Assembly (NCBI GenBank): GCA_017882335.1
Contig: JADGPR010000003.1
Coordinates: forward strand, 32,717-96,716
Source of the DNA: Bacteroidales bacterium
GTDB lineage: Bacteria > Bacteroidota > Bacteroidia > Bacteroidales > FEN-979
Direction of reading: 5' to 3'
DNA length: 64,000 nt
This document shows positions 8,799 to 16,492 of the stretch, piece by piece. Each line of letters starts with the position of its first letter. Within the stretch, counting starts at the first letter, position 1. The position numbers and the translations under genes were made by a program. The notes below the pieces were generated by a model. The model ran no database searches. It was not told the DNA's origin and saw nothing but the letters and a program-made list of their open reading frames with translations.

Positions 8799-9818
8799 TT
8801 ATTTTTCACTTGCGATCACCGCCATCAGTGTTTTTCCTACAACATCGAGCGTTGTTTTATCGATGGAATTCAGATTGTCGCTGGTGGTATGCCAGGTGGG
8901 ATAAAAATCGGTTCTGCCTGTACTATTATTTTTGACAAGATGAATGATGTCTATAGTAGGGATGTTAAGGATCATATTGATGTAAAGATGATCATCGATG
9001 ATCTCTCCTCCTTTTTCATAAAGAAAATAAGCCGAATACCCGAGCTTTCCGGCAATATTCCATACATTCCTGACGACGGCCGGAGCATATTTCATGGAAA
9101 ATTCCTCTTCCAGGAAGGTGGCATTGGGCGCTCCAACCATATCGAGAAGGATCCCGTATTTTGCAAAATAATTTGCCTTGTGCGGGGTTTTTGCCCAGAA
9201 CTGGGAACCAAGTCCCCACCAGTCAGTCGTATCCTCGTTCCGTTTCTGATCATCCGGAGGTCCATAATCTTCTGCATCCAGAAAAATGATATCTACCCCG
9301 ATGGCAGGTTTGGAAATGCCTAACTGGCGGGCAATTTCAAGTAGGATGCCCACTCCGCTGGCACCGTCATTCGCGCCGTCGATCGGGGTAGTGTGTTTCT
9401 TCACATCGGGGTCATGATCGGCAAAAGGGCGGGAATCCCAGTGGGAACAAAGGAAGATCCGGTTATTGGTTCCGGGATTATAAGAGGCAACCAGGTTTTT
9501 GAAATTCAAAGTTGTGCCGTTAAAGGCTTTTACCTGGCCCTTCTGAACAATAACGTCGGGGCAGAATTGTTTCAGTTTCTTAACAAGGAAATCAGCACAT
9601 TTTTCATGTGCAGCAGAATTGCATACCCGGGGACCAAAATCCACCTGGGCCTTCACATAACCATAGGCTGAATCTGCATTGAAGGGTGGAACTTTCAGAG
9701 GTTCTTCCTGCTTTTGTTTCTCTTCATTCCCGGCGTTTTGATTGCGGTTGGCATTGTTACACGATACGTATAATATGACGGTCAGGATAAGAATGACGGG
9801 TAATCTGGGAATCTTCAT
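8799..9818 (-). CDS. M28-family zinc peptidase / glutaminyl-cyclase-like lipoprotein
   Basis: The 339-residue product begins with a lipoprotein signal peptide (MKIPRLPVILILTVILYVSC; lipobox LYVSC), so it is probably anchored to a membrane. The M28 metal-site motifs are present in order: HWDSRPFADHD (near residue 127), GANDGASGVG (near 150), the acidic FLDAEDYGPPDDQ (near 185) and a late WHTTSDNLNSID (near 320). The fold and spacing fit the M28 branch that includes bacterial glutaminyl-peptide cyclotransferases as well as aminopeptidases; the two cannot be separated here. It lies between the PhoH and lnt genes, transcribed in the same direction as lnt. Confidence 0.85.
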   Translation of the reverse strand: MKIPRLPVILILTVILYVSCNNANRNQNAGNEEKQKQEEPLKVPPFNADSAYGYVKAQVDFGPRVCNSAAHEKCADFLVKKLKQFCPDVIVQKGQVKAFNGTTLNFKNLVASYNPGTNNRIFLCSHWDSRPFADHDPDVKKHTTPIDGANDGASGVGILLEIARQLGISKPAIGVDIIFLDAEDYGPPDDQKRNEDTTDWWGLGSQFWAKTPHKANYFAKYGILLDMVGAPNATFLEEEFSMKYAPAVVRNVWNIAGKLGYSAYFLYEKGGEIIDDHLYINMILNIPTIDIIHLVKNNSTGRTDFYPTWHTTSDNLNSIDKTTLDVVGKTLMAVIASEK

Positions 9819-9856
9819 GGGATATTGTCCTAAGAGTATAAAACCTGCTGAAAAGG

Positions 9857-11485
9857 TTATTTGTAAAATTTTCTTTTTTTATGGATAAAATGCATAACGA
9901 GGCTGAGCAGGAAAAGGATTCCCCCGCAGTAAGATGCGATCCTTGCCAGGTAATCCCCGTGTTTTACATAAAAGGTCAGCTGATCATTGGCATTGACGAT
10001 TCCCTTGATCGCTGCAGGTTCCCAATATTTGGTCACCTGGTGTGGGTCGCCGCGCTGGTCGATGAATGCAGAAATCCCGGTGTTGGCTGAACGGGCAATA
10101 CTGCGTCGTGTTTCGATGGCCCGCAGGGATGCAAATGTAAAATGCTGACGGTGTCCTGCAGTATTTCCCCACCAGCCATCGTTAGTTATGATTATCATCA
10201 CCTCTGCCCCGTTCCTGACGAATTCGGCGAAAAACTCACCGAAGATCGACTCATAACAGATCGTTGGAGAAACTTTTACCGTCTTCACAGTGGTATACAC
10301 CCTCCGGATCTTATCCATACCCAGGCTGCCAACCGTTCCTCCCATGTTGATCGCCAGTTTTTCAAGGAGTCTAAAATGCTTGTAGGTGGGAAGAATTTCT
10401 ACGCCGGGCGTGAGTTTTGATTTATGATACAATTGGATGCTGTCCCTGGAATTCAGAAGCATGGCAGTATTGTATTCATCATAATAAATATCTGCATCGG
10501 AAAATTTTCGAGCAGTATTGCTGACTACTTCCCCAGGACCAAATTCATGACGTGTAGATCCTCCTACGAGCAGGTTCAGGTTGGGGTATTTCTTTACGAT
10601 ATCCTTCAGCAGGGTTATGCTCTTAAACGTGGCAATATCATTCTCCCACATAAATTCCTGGATAGCCGACTCGGGGGCAACCAGGAAGTTGGTATTGCTA
10701 TCAGTGAGCGGTTCTGCCAGCTGCATGATCCTTCCCACGACTTCAACCGGGGGAATGGTATATTGTTCCTTGTATGGATCCAGGTCGGGCTGAACTACCA
10801 CGATCGTTACCGGGTTGGATTTTTCTTTATAAGAATGATAGATCGACCAGGAAATGATTAGCGGTACGATGATCCATAGCAGGAATGCGGGGATCAGGAT
10901 GAAATCCTTTTCTTTAAGCGGGAAAAGAAACCGGGTTAATGAACCTCTGTAAAGAACTTTGAATAGCAAAATATTCGCTACCAGCACCCAGATGGTTCCC
11001 CCAAATGTACCGGTAAACTCATACCATTCCACCCATCTGTAATATGAAGAAAACCCATTGCCGATATTCAGCCAGGGCCAGTTGAGATCCCAGTTGAGGT
11101 GAAGGTATTCGAAAGCCATCCAGTAAAAGATCAGGGCCGCATAAGCGGACAGGTCATTCTTCAGTTTCCTACGGGTAAAATGAAAAAGCTGGAAGATGAT
11201 TGACATGAACAGGGCATTCATCCCGATGGCGATAAGGGCCCCGGCACCGGTCGAGTTGTATATCCACCATGTTGTTAAGCCGTTCCATATGAGGAATGCA
11301 GGATAGGAATAGAAGAGCAGGCTGAACTTGATAAATTTCCCGGGATGCCGGTAGATGAAATCTTCCACGATCAGCAGTGGTACGAACCCTGCAAACAACA
11401 ACCCGGGGAAACCTCTCTCAGGCCAGGCTGCTGACATGAGCAATCCCGAAAGGGCCGATAACAGAAACAGTTGGTATTTTTTCAT
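9857..11485 (-). CDS. lnt: Apolipoprotein N-acyltransferase
   Basis: The 542-residue integral membrane enzyme adds the third acyl chain to the N-terminal cysteine of lipoproteins. The N-terminal ~230 residues contain several hydrophobic membrane segments. They are followed by a carbon-nitrogen hydrolase domain with the Glu-Lys-Cys triad in APESAI (about residue 271), YHKSKLTPGVEILP (about 355) and TICYES (about 409). A last hydrophobic helix precedes the basic tail HKKRKFYK. The length is normal for the family. Many lipoproteins in the window are potential clients. Confidence 0.93.
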   Translation of the reverse strand: MKKYQLFLLSALSGLLMSAAWPERGFPGLLFAGFVPLLIVEDFIYRHPGKFIKFSLLFYSYPAFLIWNGLTTWWIYNSTGAGALIAIGMNALFMSIIFQLFHFTRRKLKNDLSAYAALIFYWMAFEYLHLNWDLNWPWLNIGNGFSSYYRWVEWYEFTGTFGGTIWVLVANILLFKVLYRGSLTRFLFPLKEKDFILIPAFLLWIIVPLIISWSIYHSYKEKSNPVTIVVVQPDLDPYKEQYTIPPVEVVGRIMQLAEPLTDSNTNFLVAPESAIQEFMWENDIATFKSITLLKDIVKKYPNLNLLVGGSTRHEFGPGEVVSNTARKFSDADIYYDEYNTAMLLNSRDSIQLYHKSKLTPGVEILPTYKHFRLLEKLAINMGGTVGSLGMDKIRRVYTTVKTVKVSPTICYESIFGEFFAEFVRNGAEVMIIITNDGWWGNTAGHRQHFTFASLRAIETRRSIARSANTGISAFIDQRGDPHQVTKYWEPAAIKGIVNANDQLTFYVKHGDYLARIASYCGGILFLLSLVMHFIHKKRKFYK

Positions 11486-11582
11486 CAGGGAATAAGAATG
11501 ATTTCAGTGCTGATGAAACAAAGGTAGTAAATAAATCATAATTGATCCCGTATATGCTGTAGGCACAGGGATCCGCCATCGT

Positions 11583-12758
11583 TCAGGATAAAGAAGGATA
11601 CCGCAGCTTCCGGATTTTCAACACTTCCTGGTAGATCATTTTTTTCAACATGTCAATGTTCGTTTTTTCCCTGGCAGAGATGAAAATTGATAGCAAATGG
11701 TTCTTCGCCATCCATGTGTTTTCAAGGTCTTTTAGGGTGAGGTTTTCTTTATTAACAGGAGTAAGGTCGTCTTCTTCCTTTGGTATATGGGAATATTGAT
11801 CGATCTTGTTGAACAGCATGATTACAGGTTTGTCGGAGGCGCCAATATCAGTCAGTGTTTGATTCACTACCTCGATCTGTTCTTCAAAGGCGGGATGTGA
11901 AATATCCACGATGTGAACCAGTATATCGGCTTCACGCACTTCATCCAATGTGGATTTAAAGGATTCAACCAGGGTATGCGGCAGTTTCCGGATGAAGCCG
12001 ACCGTATCTGACAATAAAAAAGGAAGGTCATGGATCACCACTTTACGGACGGTTGTATCGAGTGTCGCAAACAACTTGTTTTCCGCAAATACATCCGATT
12101 TGCTGAGGAGGTTCATCACCGTAGATTTCCCGACATTTGTGTATCCGACAAGCGCTAATCGTACAAGTTCCCGGCGGTTCTTGCGTTGGGTTGCTTTTTG
12201 TTTGTCGATCTCCTCCAGTTTTTTCTTCAGCAAAGAGATCCGGTAACGCAGGATACGCCGGTCGGTCTCAATCTCCTGTTCACCCGGGCCTCTCATGCCG
12301 ATACCTCCCTGCTGTTTCTCCAGGTGCGTCCACATCCGTGTAAGCCGCGGAAGCAGATACTCGCATTGTGCCAGTTCGACCTGCGTGCGTGAATGTGCAG
12401 TCCGGGCGCGCTTTGCAAAGATGTCGAGGATCAGGTTATTGCGGTCGAGGATCCTGCATTTGAGTTCCCGTTCGATGTTGCGGATCTGGCTGGGAGAGAG
12501 TTCATCATCAAACACTGCAATATCCACTTCATGGAGAGAGATGTATGCGCGGATCTCTTGCAGCTTTCCTTTGCCTACATAGGTTCTCGGATCAGGAAAT
12601 TCCAGTTTCTGGATGAATTTTTTCACTGGTACGCCACCAGCTGTATCCACCAGGAATGCGAGCTCTTCCAGGTATTCCTCAACGATAAAGAGATCCTGAT
12701 GATGATGGGCAACGCCAACAAGGACGACGGTTTCAGTGCCAGGAGCGATTTCCTTCAT
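11583..12758 (-). CDS. hflX: GTPase HflX
   Basis: This 391-residue HflX-family GTPase associates with the 50S ribosomal subunit and rescues or splits stalled ribosomes under stress. It has an N-terminal HflX domain (about 1-200, with VGKGKLQEIRAYI and GPGEQEIETDRR), then a G domain with G1 GYTNVGKST near residue 207, G3 DTVGFIRKLPH near 252, and G4 NKID near 312. The length is typical for Bacteroidota. It lies 97 bases upstream of lnt and 115 bases downstream of trpS, separated from trpS by a long inverted repeat. Confidence 0.94.
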   Translation of the reverse strand: MKEIAPGTETVVLVGVAHHHQDLFIVEEYLEELAFLVDTAGGVPVKKFIQKLEFPDPRTYVGKGKLQEIRAYISLHEVDIAVFDDELSPSQIRNIERELKCRILDRNNLILDIFAKRARTAHSRTQVELAQCEYLLPRLTRMWTHLEKQQGGIGMRGPGEQEIETDRRILRYRISLLKKKLEEIDKQKATQRKNRRELVRLALVGYTNVGKSTVMNLLSKSDVFAENKLFATLDTTVRKVVIHDLPFLLSDTVGFIRKLPHTLVESFKSTLDEVREADILVHIVDISHPAFEEQIEVVNQTLTDIGASDKPVIMLFNKIDQYSHIPKEEDDLTPVNKENLTLKDLENTWMAKNHLLSIFISAREKTNIDMLKKMIYQEVLKIRKLRYPSLS

Positions 12759-12775
12759 GTTCGTTGGTTATTGTA

Positions 12776-12869
12776 AATTATGAATTATGAGTTTGAATCT
12801 TGAATTATGAGTTGACACAATCATGATCGTTGATTCAACAATCATAATTCACACTCATAATTCATAATT
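12776..12869. repeat. Long inverted repeat with 17-base perfect arms
   Basis: AATTATGAATTATGAGT at 12776-12792 is the exact reverse complement of ACTCATAATTCATAATT at 12853-12869. The 60-base loop contains further complementary words (TGAATTATGA against TCATAATTCA, and GTTGA against TCAAC), so the whole stretch can fold into a long imperfect hairpin. It fills the gap between trpS and hflX and could end trpS transcription or be a small non-autonomous element. Confidence 0.75.
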
Positions 12870-12873
12870 GAAT

Positions 12874-13869
12874 TCAGAAGCTCTTAAAACCGATGATTTC
12901 CCTGACTTCACGGATGGTTTTCTGTGCGCTGGCATGGGCTTTTTCGGCGCCCAGTGCGACCACCTTCTTCAGATAGGCGTTGTTGGCATGCAGTTCCCTG
13001 ATCTTCTCCCGGAAGGTTTCGGTAAACAGGATCACATCTTCGGACAGTTGTTTCTTCATATCACCGTAGCGGATCTGGCAGGTATCGTAAAGATTGCTGA
13101 AGTGAGCAAAGGTTTCGGGAGCCGAAAGCGTTTTCATCAGGGTGAACAGGTTCTCGATAGCCTGGGGTTTGGGCTGGTTCATTTCGGTGGGGCCGGCATC
13201 GGTAACGGCACGCATCACCTTTTTACGGATCACCTCGGGAGGATCGGCAAGGAAGATTGCGCTGTTTTCGTTTTCCGATTTAGACATCTTGAGGCTGCCA
13301 TCCAGTCCAGGCATTTTGACCAGGTTTTCTTCAAACGTATATGCAACCGGTTCGGGGAAATAATCGACATGATACAAACGGTTGAACCGGTTGGCAAAGG
13401 TGCGTGTCATTTCCAGGTGCTGTTCCTGGTCTTTGCCCACTGGTACCTTATGTGCCCTGTGAATAATGATGTCGGCCGCCATCAGAGTTGGATAGGTGAG
13501 CAGTCCGGCATTTACATTCTGAGGTTGCTGGCGAATTTTTTCCTTGAAGGAGGTGCAGCGTTCCAGTTCGCCCACATAGGCATTCATGTTGAGGAGCAGG
13601 TAAAGCTCTGCCGTTTCCGGAAGATCACTCTGGATATAAAGGGTTGCTTTTTCAGGATCGAGTCCGCAGGCAAGAAATTCTACAAGCACATTCTTGACAT
13701 TGCCGTGAAGGTCGGCGGGTGTAGGATGCGTGGTAAGGGAATGGTAATCGGCAATGAAGAAAAAACACTGGTTCTCTTCCTGCATCCGGATAAAACTTTT
13801 CAGCGCCCCGAAATAATTTCCGAGATGAAGGTTACCGGTTGGCCGAATTCCGCTTACAACGACTGTCAT
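12874..13869 (-). CDS. trpS: Tryptophanyl-tRNA synthetase
   Basis: The 331-residue class Ic synthetase charges tRNA(Trp). It has the N-terminal GIRPTGNLHLGNYFGAL (HIGH-like signature, residues ~7-23), the long family insert through FADYHSLT-type sequence, and LKMSKSENENSA (KMSKS loop near residue 192). The length is normal. An upstream heptamer array and an 8-base-period array separate it from rng. Confidence is high from the two ATP-binding signatures. Confidence 0.96.
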   Translation of the reverse strand: MTVVVSGIRPTGNLHLGNYFGALKSFIRMQEENQCFFFIADYHSLTTHPTPADLHGNVKNVLVEFLACGLDPEKATLYIQSDLPETAELYLLLNMNAYVGELERCTSFKEKIRQQPQNVNAGLLTYPTLMAADIIIHRAHKVPVGKDQEQHLEMTRTFANRFNRLYHVDYFPEPVAYTFEENLVKMPGLDGSLKMSKSENENSAIFLADPPEVIRKKVMRAVTDAGPTEMNQPKPQAIENLFTLMKTLSAPETFAHFSNLYDTCQIRYGDMKKQLSEDVILFTETFREKIRELHANNAYLKKVVALGAEKAHASAQKTIREVREIIGFKSF

Positions 13870-13874
13870 GTTAA

Positions 13875-13898
13875 ATTACGAATTACGGATTACGGATT
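13875..13898. repeat. Heptamer array (ATTACGG), inverted relative to that at 2262
   Basis: The units ATTACGA, ATTACGG, ATTACGG and a partial fourth are the reverse complement of the CGTAATC array next to polA. The array lies six bases upstream of the trpS start codon. Confidence 0.65.
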
Positions 13899-13940
13899 TT
13901 TTGGGTATTGGGCTTTAGGCATTAGGTTTTGGGTTTTCAC

Positions 13941-14037
13941 AATTTCGCTATTTCGCTACTTCGCCATTTATTCAATCACCATTTCACCATGTCACTACTT
14001 CACCACTTAATCACTCGCCAGCTCGCCAGTTCGCCAG
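13941..14037. repeat. Array of degenerate 8-base units (TTTCGCTA / TTCACCA-type)
   Basis: Units such as TTTCGCTA, TTTCGCTA, CTTCGCCA, then ATTTCACC, ATGTCACT, ACTTCACC and finally CGCCAGCT, CGCCAGTT, CGCCAGCT follow with a period of about eight, ending exactly at the rng stop codon. Related 8-base units recur at 21238-21316. Confidence 0.65.
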
Positions 14038-15585
14038 CTACATTTTAATCTCATCACCTGCCTTATTAAAAAAATGATATTCCAAAAAATGATACGATGG
14101 CATGGGTTGGAGCTTGATTCTTCGCTTGAACCGGAAATACCATTTCCATTTCATATTGAAAAATCCTTTTGTAAAGTAGGCGTAGATGTAAGGATGTAAG
14201 CACAGCAAGAGGTGTTTTTCATTCTGTTCTCGGATGAGATAACTGATGTTATTCTCAATGTCGTCGGTCACCAGGATACTGGGCCGTATTTCGCCGGTGC
14301 CGTCGCAGGCGGGGCATTTTTCCAGGATCTGGACATTCATTTCCGGGCGGACCCGTTGGCGTGTGATCTGTACCAGTCCGAACTTGCTTGGAGGAAGAAT
14401 GGAGTGCTTGGCGCGGTCCCTGTTCATCTCTTCCTTTAGCCGGTCATAGAGTTTACGGCGGTTGTTCCCTTGATTCATGTCGATGAAATCGATCACGATG
14501 ATTCCGCCCATGTCGCGGAGCCGCAGTTGGCGTGCTACCTCTGTAGCCGCTTCCAGGTTCACTTCCAGCGCATTGGCTTCCTGGTTTTGCTCGGAGTTGA
14601 CCCTGTGTCCGCTGTTGATGTCAATCACATGCAGGGCTTCGGTATGCTCAATGATCAGGTAAGTTCCGCTTTTTATGGTGATCGTTTTCCCAAAAGAAGC
14701 CTTAATCTGCTTGTCGACGCCATACTGTTCAAAGATGGGTATCTTCCCCGAATGAAGCTTTACGATATGGACTTTCCCCGGGGATATCTTCTGGATGTAA
14801 TTCCGGATTTCCTCGTGTAAAACAGCGTCGTTGACAATGATGTTGTTAAAATCTTCGTTCAGCACATCCCGCAGGATGGCCGAGGTACGGTCAATTTCGC
14901 CAATGATCTTCTGAGGTGCCTTGGATGTAGGTAACTTTTGTGATGTGATCTCCCATTTTTTGTAAAGGTTCCGGAGGTCGCCGTCGAGGTCGGCAACCAG
15001 TTTGCCTTCGGCAACGGTACGAATGATCACACCGCAGTTTTTGGGCTTGATGCTCGCGATGAGGCGTTTGAGCCTGTTCCGTTCTTCGGCGCTCTTGATC
15101 TTCTGTGAAACCGAGATCTTATCGGAGAAAGGGATCAGCACGACGTATCTTCCTGCAAATGAAAGCTCGGAAGTCACCCGCGGCCCCTTGGTGGAAATGG
15201 GTTCTTTTGCAACCTGTACCAGGATCTGCTGGTTGGGTTTCAGCACATTATTGATACGCCCCGATTTCTGGATGTCTTCTTCCATCTTGTGTTCACCGAT
15301 GGAAAGACCGGGGGTGTTGGAAAAGCTGGCTTTGATGTATTTTAAAAGGGAGTTGATCTGGGGGCCCAGGTCAAGGTAATGCAGAAAGGCATCTTTGCCA
15401 TACCCGACATCCACAAATGCTGCATTCAGCCCGGGCATTATCTTCTTGACTCTTCCAAGGTAAATGTCGCCTACGGCAAATTCGCTATTCGATTTCTCTT
15501 TATTTAACTCAACGAGTAGCTTTTCCTCAAGAAGTGCGATTTCAACCTCATTGGAAGTCGAATTGATGATTAATTCCTTATTCAC
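14038..15585 (-). CDS. rng: Ribonuclease G/E family endoribonuclease
   Basis: The 515-residue protein is an RNase E/G catalytic core without the long C-terminal degradosome scaffold of RNase E. An S1-like RNA-binding region occupies about residues 40-130 (VGDIYLGRVKKIMPGLNAAFVDVG at its start). The catalytic DNase I-like part has GGIIVIDFIDM near residue 365, containing metal-binding Asp residues. The zinc-link motif CPACDGTGEI is near residue 430, indicating tetramer formation as in RNase E/G. It acts in mRNA turnover and rRNA maturation. A hairpin with 8-bp arms lies 24-44 bases upstream of the start. Confidence 0.94.
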   Translation of the reverse strand: MNKELIINSTSNEVEIALLEEKLLVELNKEKSNSEFAVGDIYLGRVKKIMPGLNAAFVDVGYGKDAFLHYLDLGPQINSLLKYIKASFSNTPGLSIGEHKMEEDIQKSGRINNVLKPNQQILVQVAKEPISTKGPRVTSELSFAGRYVVLIPFSDKISVSQKIKSAEERNRLKRLIASIKPKNCGVIIRTVAEGKLVADLDGDLRNLYKKWEITSQKLPTSKAPQKIIGEIDRTSAILRDVLNEDFNNIIVNDAVLHEEIRNYIQKISPGKVHIVKLHSGKIPIFEQYGVDKQIKASFGKTITIKSGTYLIIEHTEALHVIDINSGHRVNSEQNQEANALEVNLEAATEVARQLRLRDMGGIIVIDFIDMNQGNNRRKLYDRLKEEMNRDRAKHSILPPSKFGLVQITRQRVRPEMNVQILEKCPACDGTGEIRPSILVTDDIENNISYLIREQNEKHLLLCLHPYIYAYFTKGFFNMKWKWYFRFKRRIKLQPMPSYHFLEYHFFNKAGDEIKM

Positions 15586-15608
15586 GCTTCATATTTTTAA
15601 ATTCCTAC

Positions 15609-15629
15609 TCACCGGTGGGTTACCGGTGA
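15609..15629 (-). promoter_or_regulatory. Hairpin in the rng leader
   Basis: TCACCGGT and ACCGGTGA form an 8-bp perfect stem with a 5-base loop, 24 bases before the rng start codon. No U-tract follows in the minus direction, so it is not a typical intrinsic terminator of the small gene upstream. Autoregulation of RNase E through its own leader hairpin is known in E. coli; a similar role here is only inference. Confidence 0.4.
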
Positions 15630-15729
15630 AGTCAATGACTTAAGGAATTGTAGCAGGCAGTGGGCGAGGAAAGAAAATATAACCCCCGCATCATGCCGTA
15701 TCAAACAGCAGGATGCAGAGGTCAGCTGT

Positions 15730-15819
15730 TTATTTTTTCTTATGTCTGTTCTTACGCAAGCGTTTTTTCCGCTTGTGGGTAGCCATCTTGTGTCTCTTTC
15801 TTTTTTTACCGCTTGGCAT
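15730..15819 (-). CDS. 29-residue AURKAIP1/COX24-type basic protein (mS38-like ribosomal protein)
   Basis: A 30-codon frame encodes a 29-residue, extremely basic peptide starting MPSGKKRKRHKMATHKRKKR and ending LRKNRHKKK. About two thirds of the residues are Lys, Arg or His. This is the conserved small protein of Bacteroidota assigned to the AURKAIP1/COX24 domain, related to mitochondrial ribosomal protein mS38 and probably to the actinobacterial bS22 near the decoding centre. A ribosomal role is knowledge-based inference. It begins 18 bases after the HU stop codon, so it is probably cotranscribed with HU. Confidence 0.85.
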   Translation of the reverse strand: MPSGKKRKRHKMATHKRKKRLRKNRHKKK

Positions 15820-15837
15820 GATGTAATGTTTAAAAAG

Positions 15838-16128
15838 TTACTTTGCTTTAACAGAGGATTTTACCTTGTTAACGAAGGTTTTTGCTGGCTTGAATGCCGG
15901 AATGTTGTGAGCGGGGATGATGATAGTAGTGTTCTTGGAAATGTTCCTTCCTGTTTTCTCTGCCCTTTTTTTGATGATAAAACTTCCGAACCCTCTTAAA
16001 TAAACGTTTTGTCCGTGAATCATGGAGTTCTTCAAAGTTTCCATAAAAGCTTCAACAGTTGCCTGAACGGCTACTTTTTCGATGCCTGTTTTATTAGCGA
16101 TGTCTGCTACAATTTCTGCTTTTGTCAT
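15838..16128 (-). CDS. HU-family DNA-binding protein
   Basis: This 96-residue protein has the standard HU/IHF fold: N-terminal helices (MTKAEIVADIANKTG), then the beta-arm region LRGFGSFIIKKRAEKTGRNI and NTTIIIPAHNIPAFKPAK, ending in a Lys-rich tail. HU binds and bends DNA non-specifically and compacts the nucleoid. The promoter TATATTTG with a TTG element is located upstream. It heads a short operon with the 29-residue basic protein and possibly rng. Confidence 0.95.
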   Translation of the reverse strand: MTKAEIVADIANKTGIEKVAVQATVEAFMETLKNSMIHGQNVYLRGFGSFIIKKRAEKTGRNISKNTTIIIPAHNIPAFKPAKTFVNKVKSSVKAK

Positions 16129-16187
16129 GTTGATTTAAATTAGTTATTCTATTAATAATGATGTTTTTATTGGTCAAAACGGGGGTG

Positions 16188-16214
16188 CAAATATAGAATA
16201 TTTTTGATTGACAA
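16188..16214 (-). promoter_or_regulatory. Promoter for the HU operon (TTG ... TATATTTG)
   Basis: The minus strand carries TTG at 16212-16214 and TATATTTG at 16188-16195, separated by 16 bases, a full match to the TAnnTTTG box with a -33-like element. It gives an HU leader of about 55 bases. Confidence 0.6.
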
Positions 16215-16447
16215 GGAAATAAATTCACATTTTACTTGGAAGGCAAAATTTTTTTAGGAAGAGTTTGTCTGAATTTACTTGATCATCCCGGTGATTGAAA
16301 TCGATTTATATGTACATTCGGGCACAAAATAAGGATTCCGGAATTATTCGTGAGACTCAAATTTTTAGAACGTAGTGAAGAAAAATTTGATAGTCGAACA
16401 ATCCCGATGAAATCGGAGGGTAAAATACACCATCCCGGAGCGGAATT

Positions 16448-16465
16448 TGGGGTTTATACCCGTGA
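16448..16465. repeat. Copy of the TGGGGTTYATACCCGTGA element
   Basis: TGGGGTTTATACCCGTGA here differs by one base from TGGGGTTCATACCCGTGA at 53779-53796. Both are intergenic. Confidence 0.55.
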
Positions 16466-16492
16466 ATTTTTCATATTGAATTTTCTGATAGC

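Larger units (their letters stand above)
16129..16492. other. Divergent intergenic region between HU and mutY
   Basis: This 364-base region holds the HU promoter, a short CCGAT-GAA-ATCGG hairpin around 16411-16423 and, at 16448-16465, a copy of the TGGGGTTTATACCCGTGA element also found at 53779. No gene was recognised. Confidence 0.5.
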
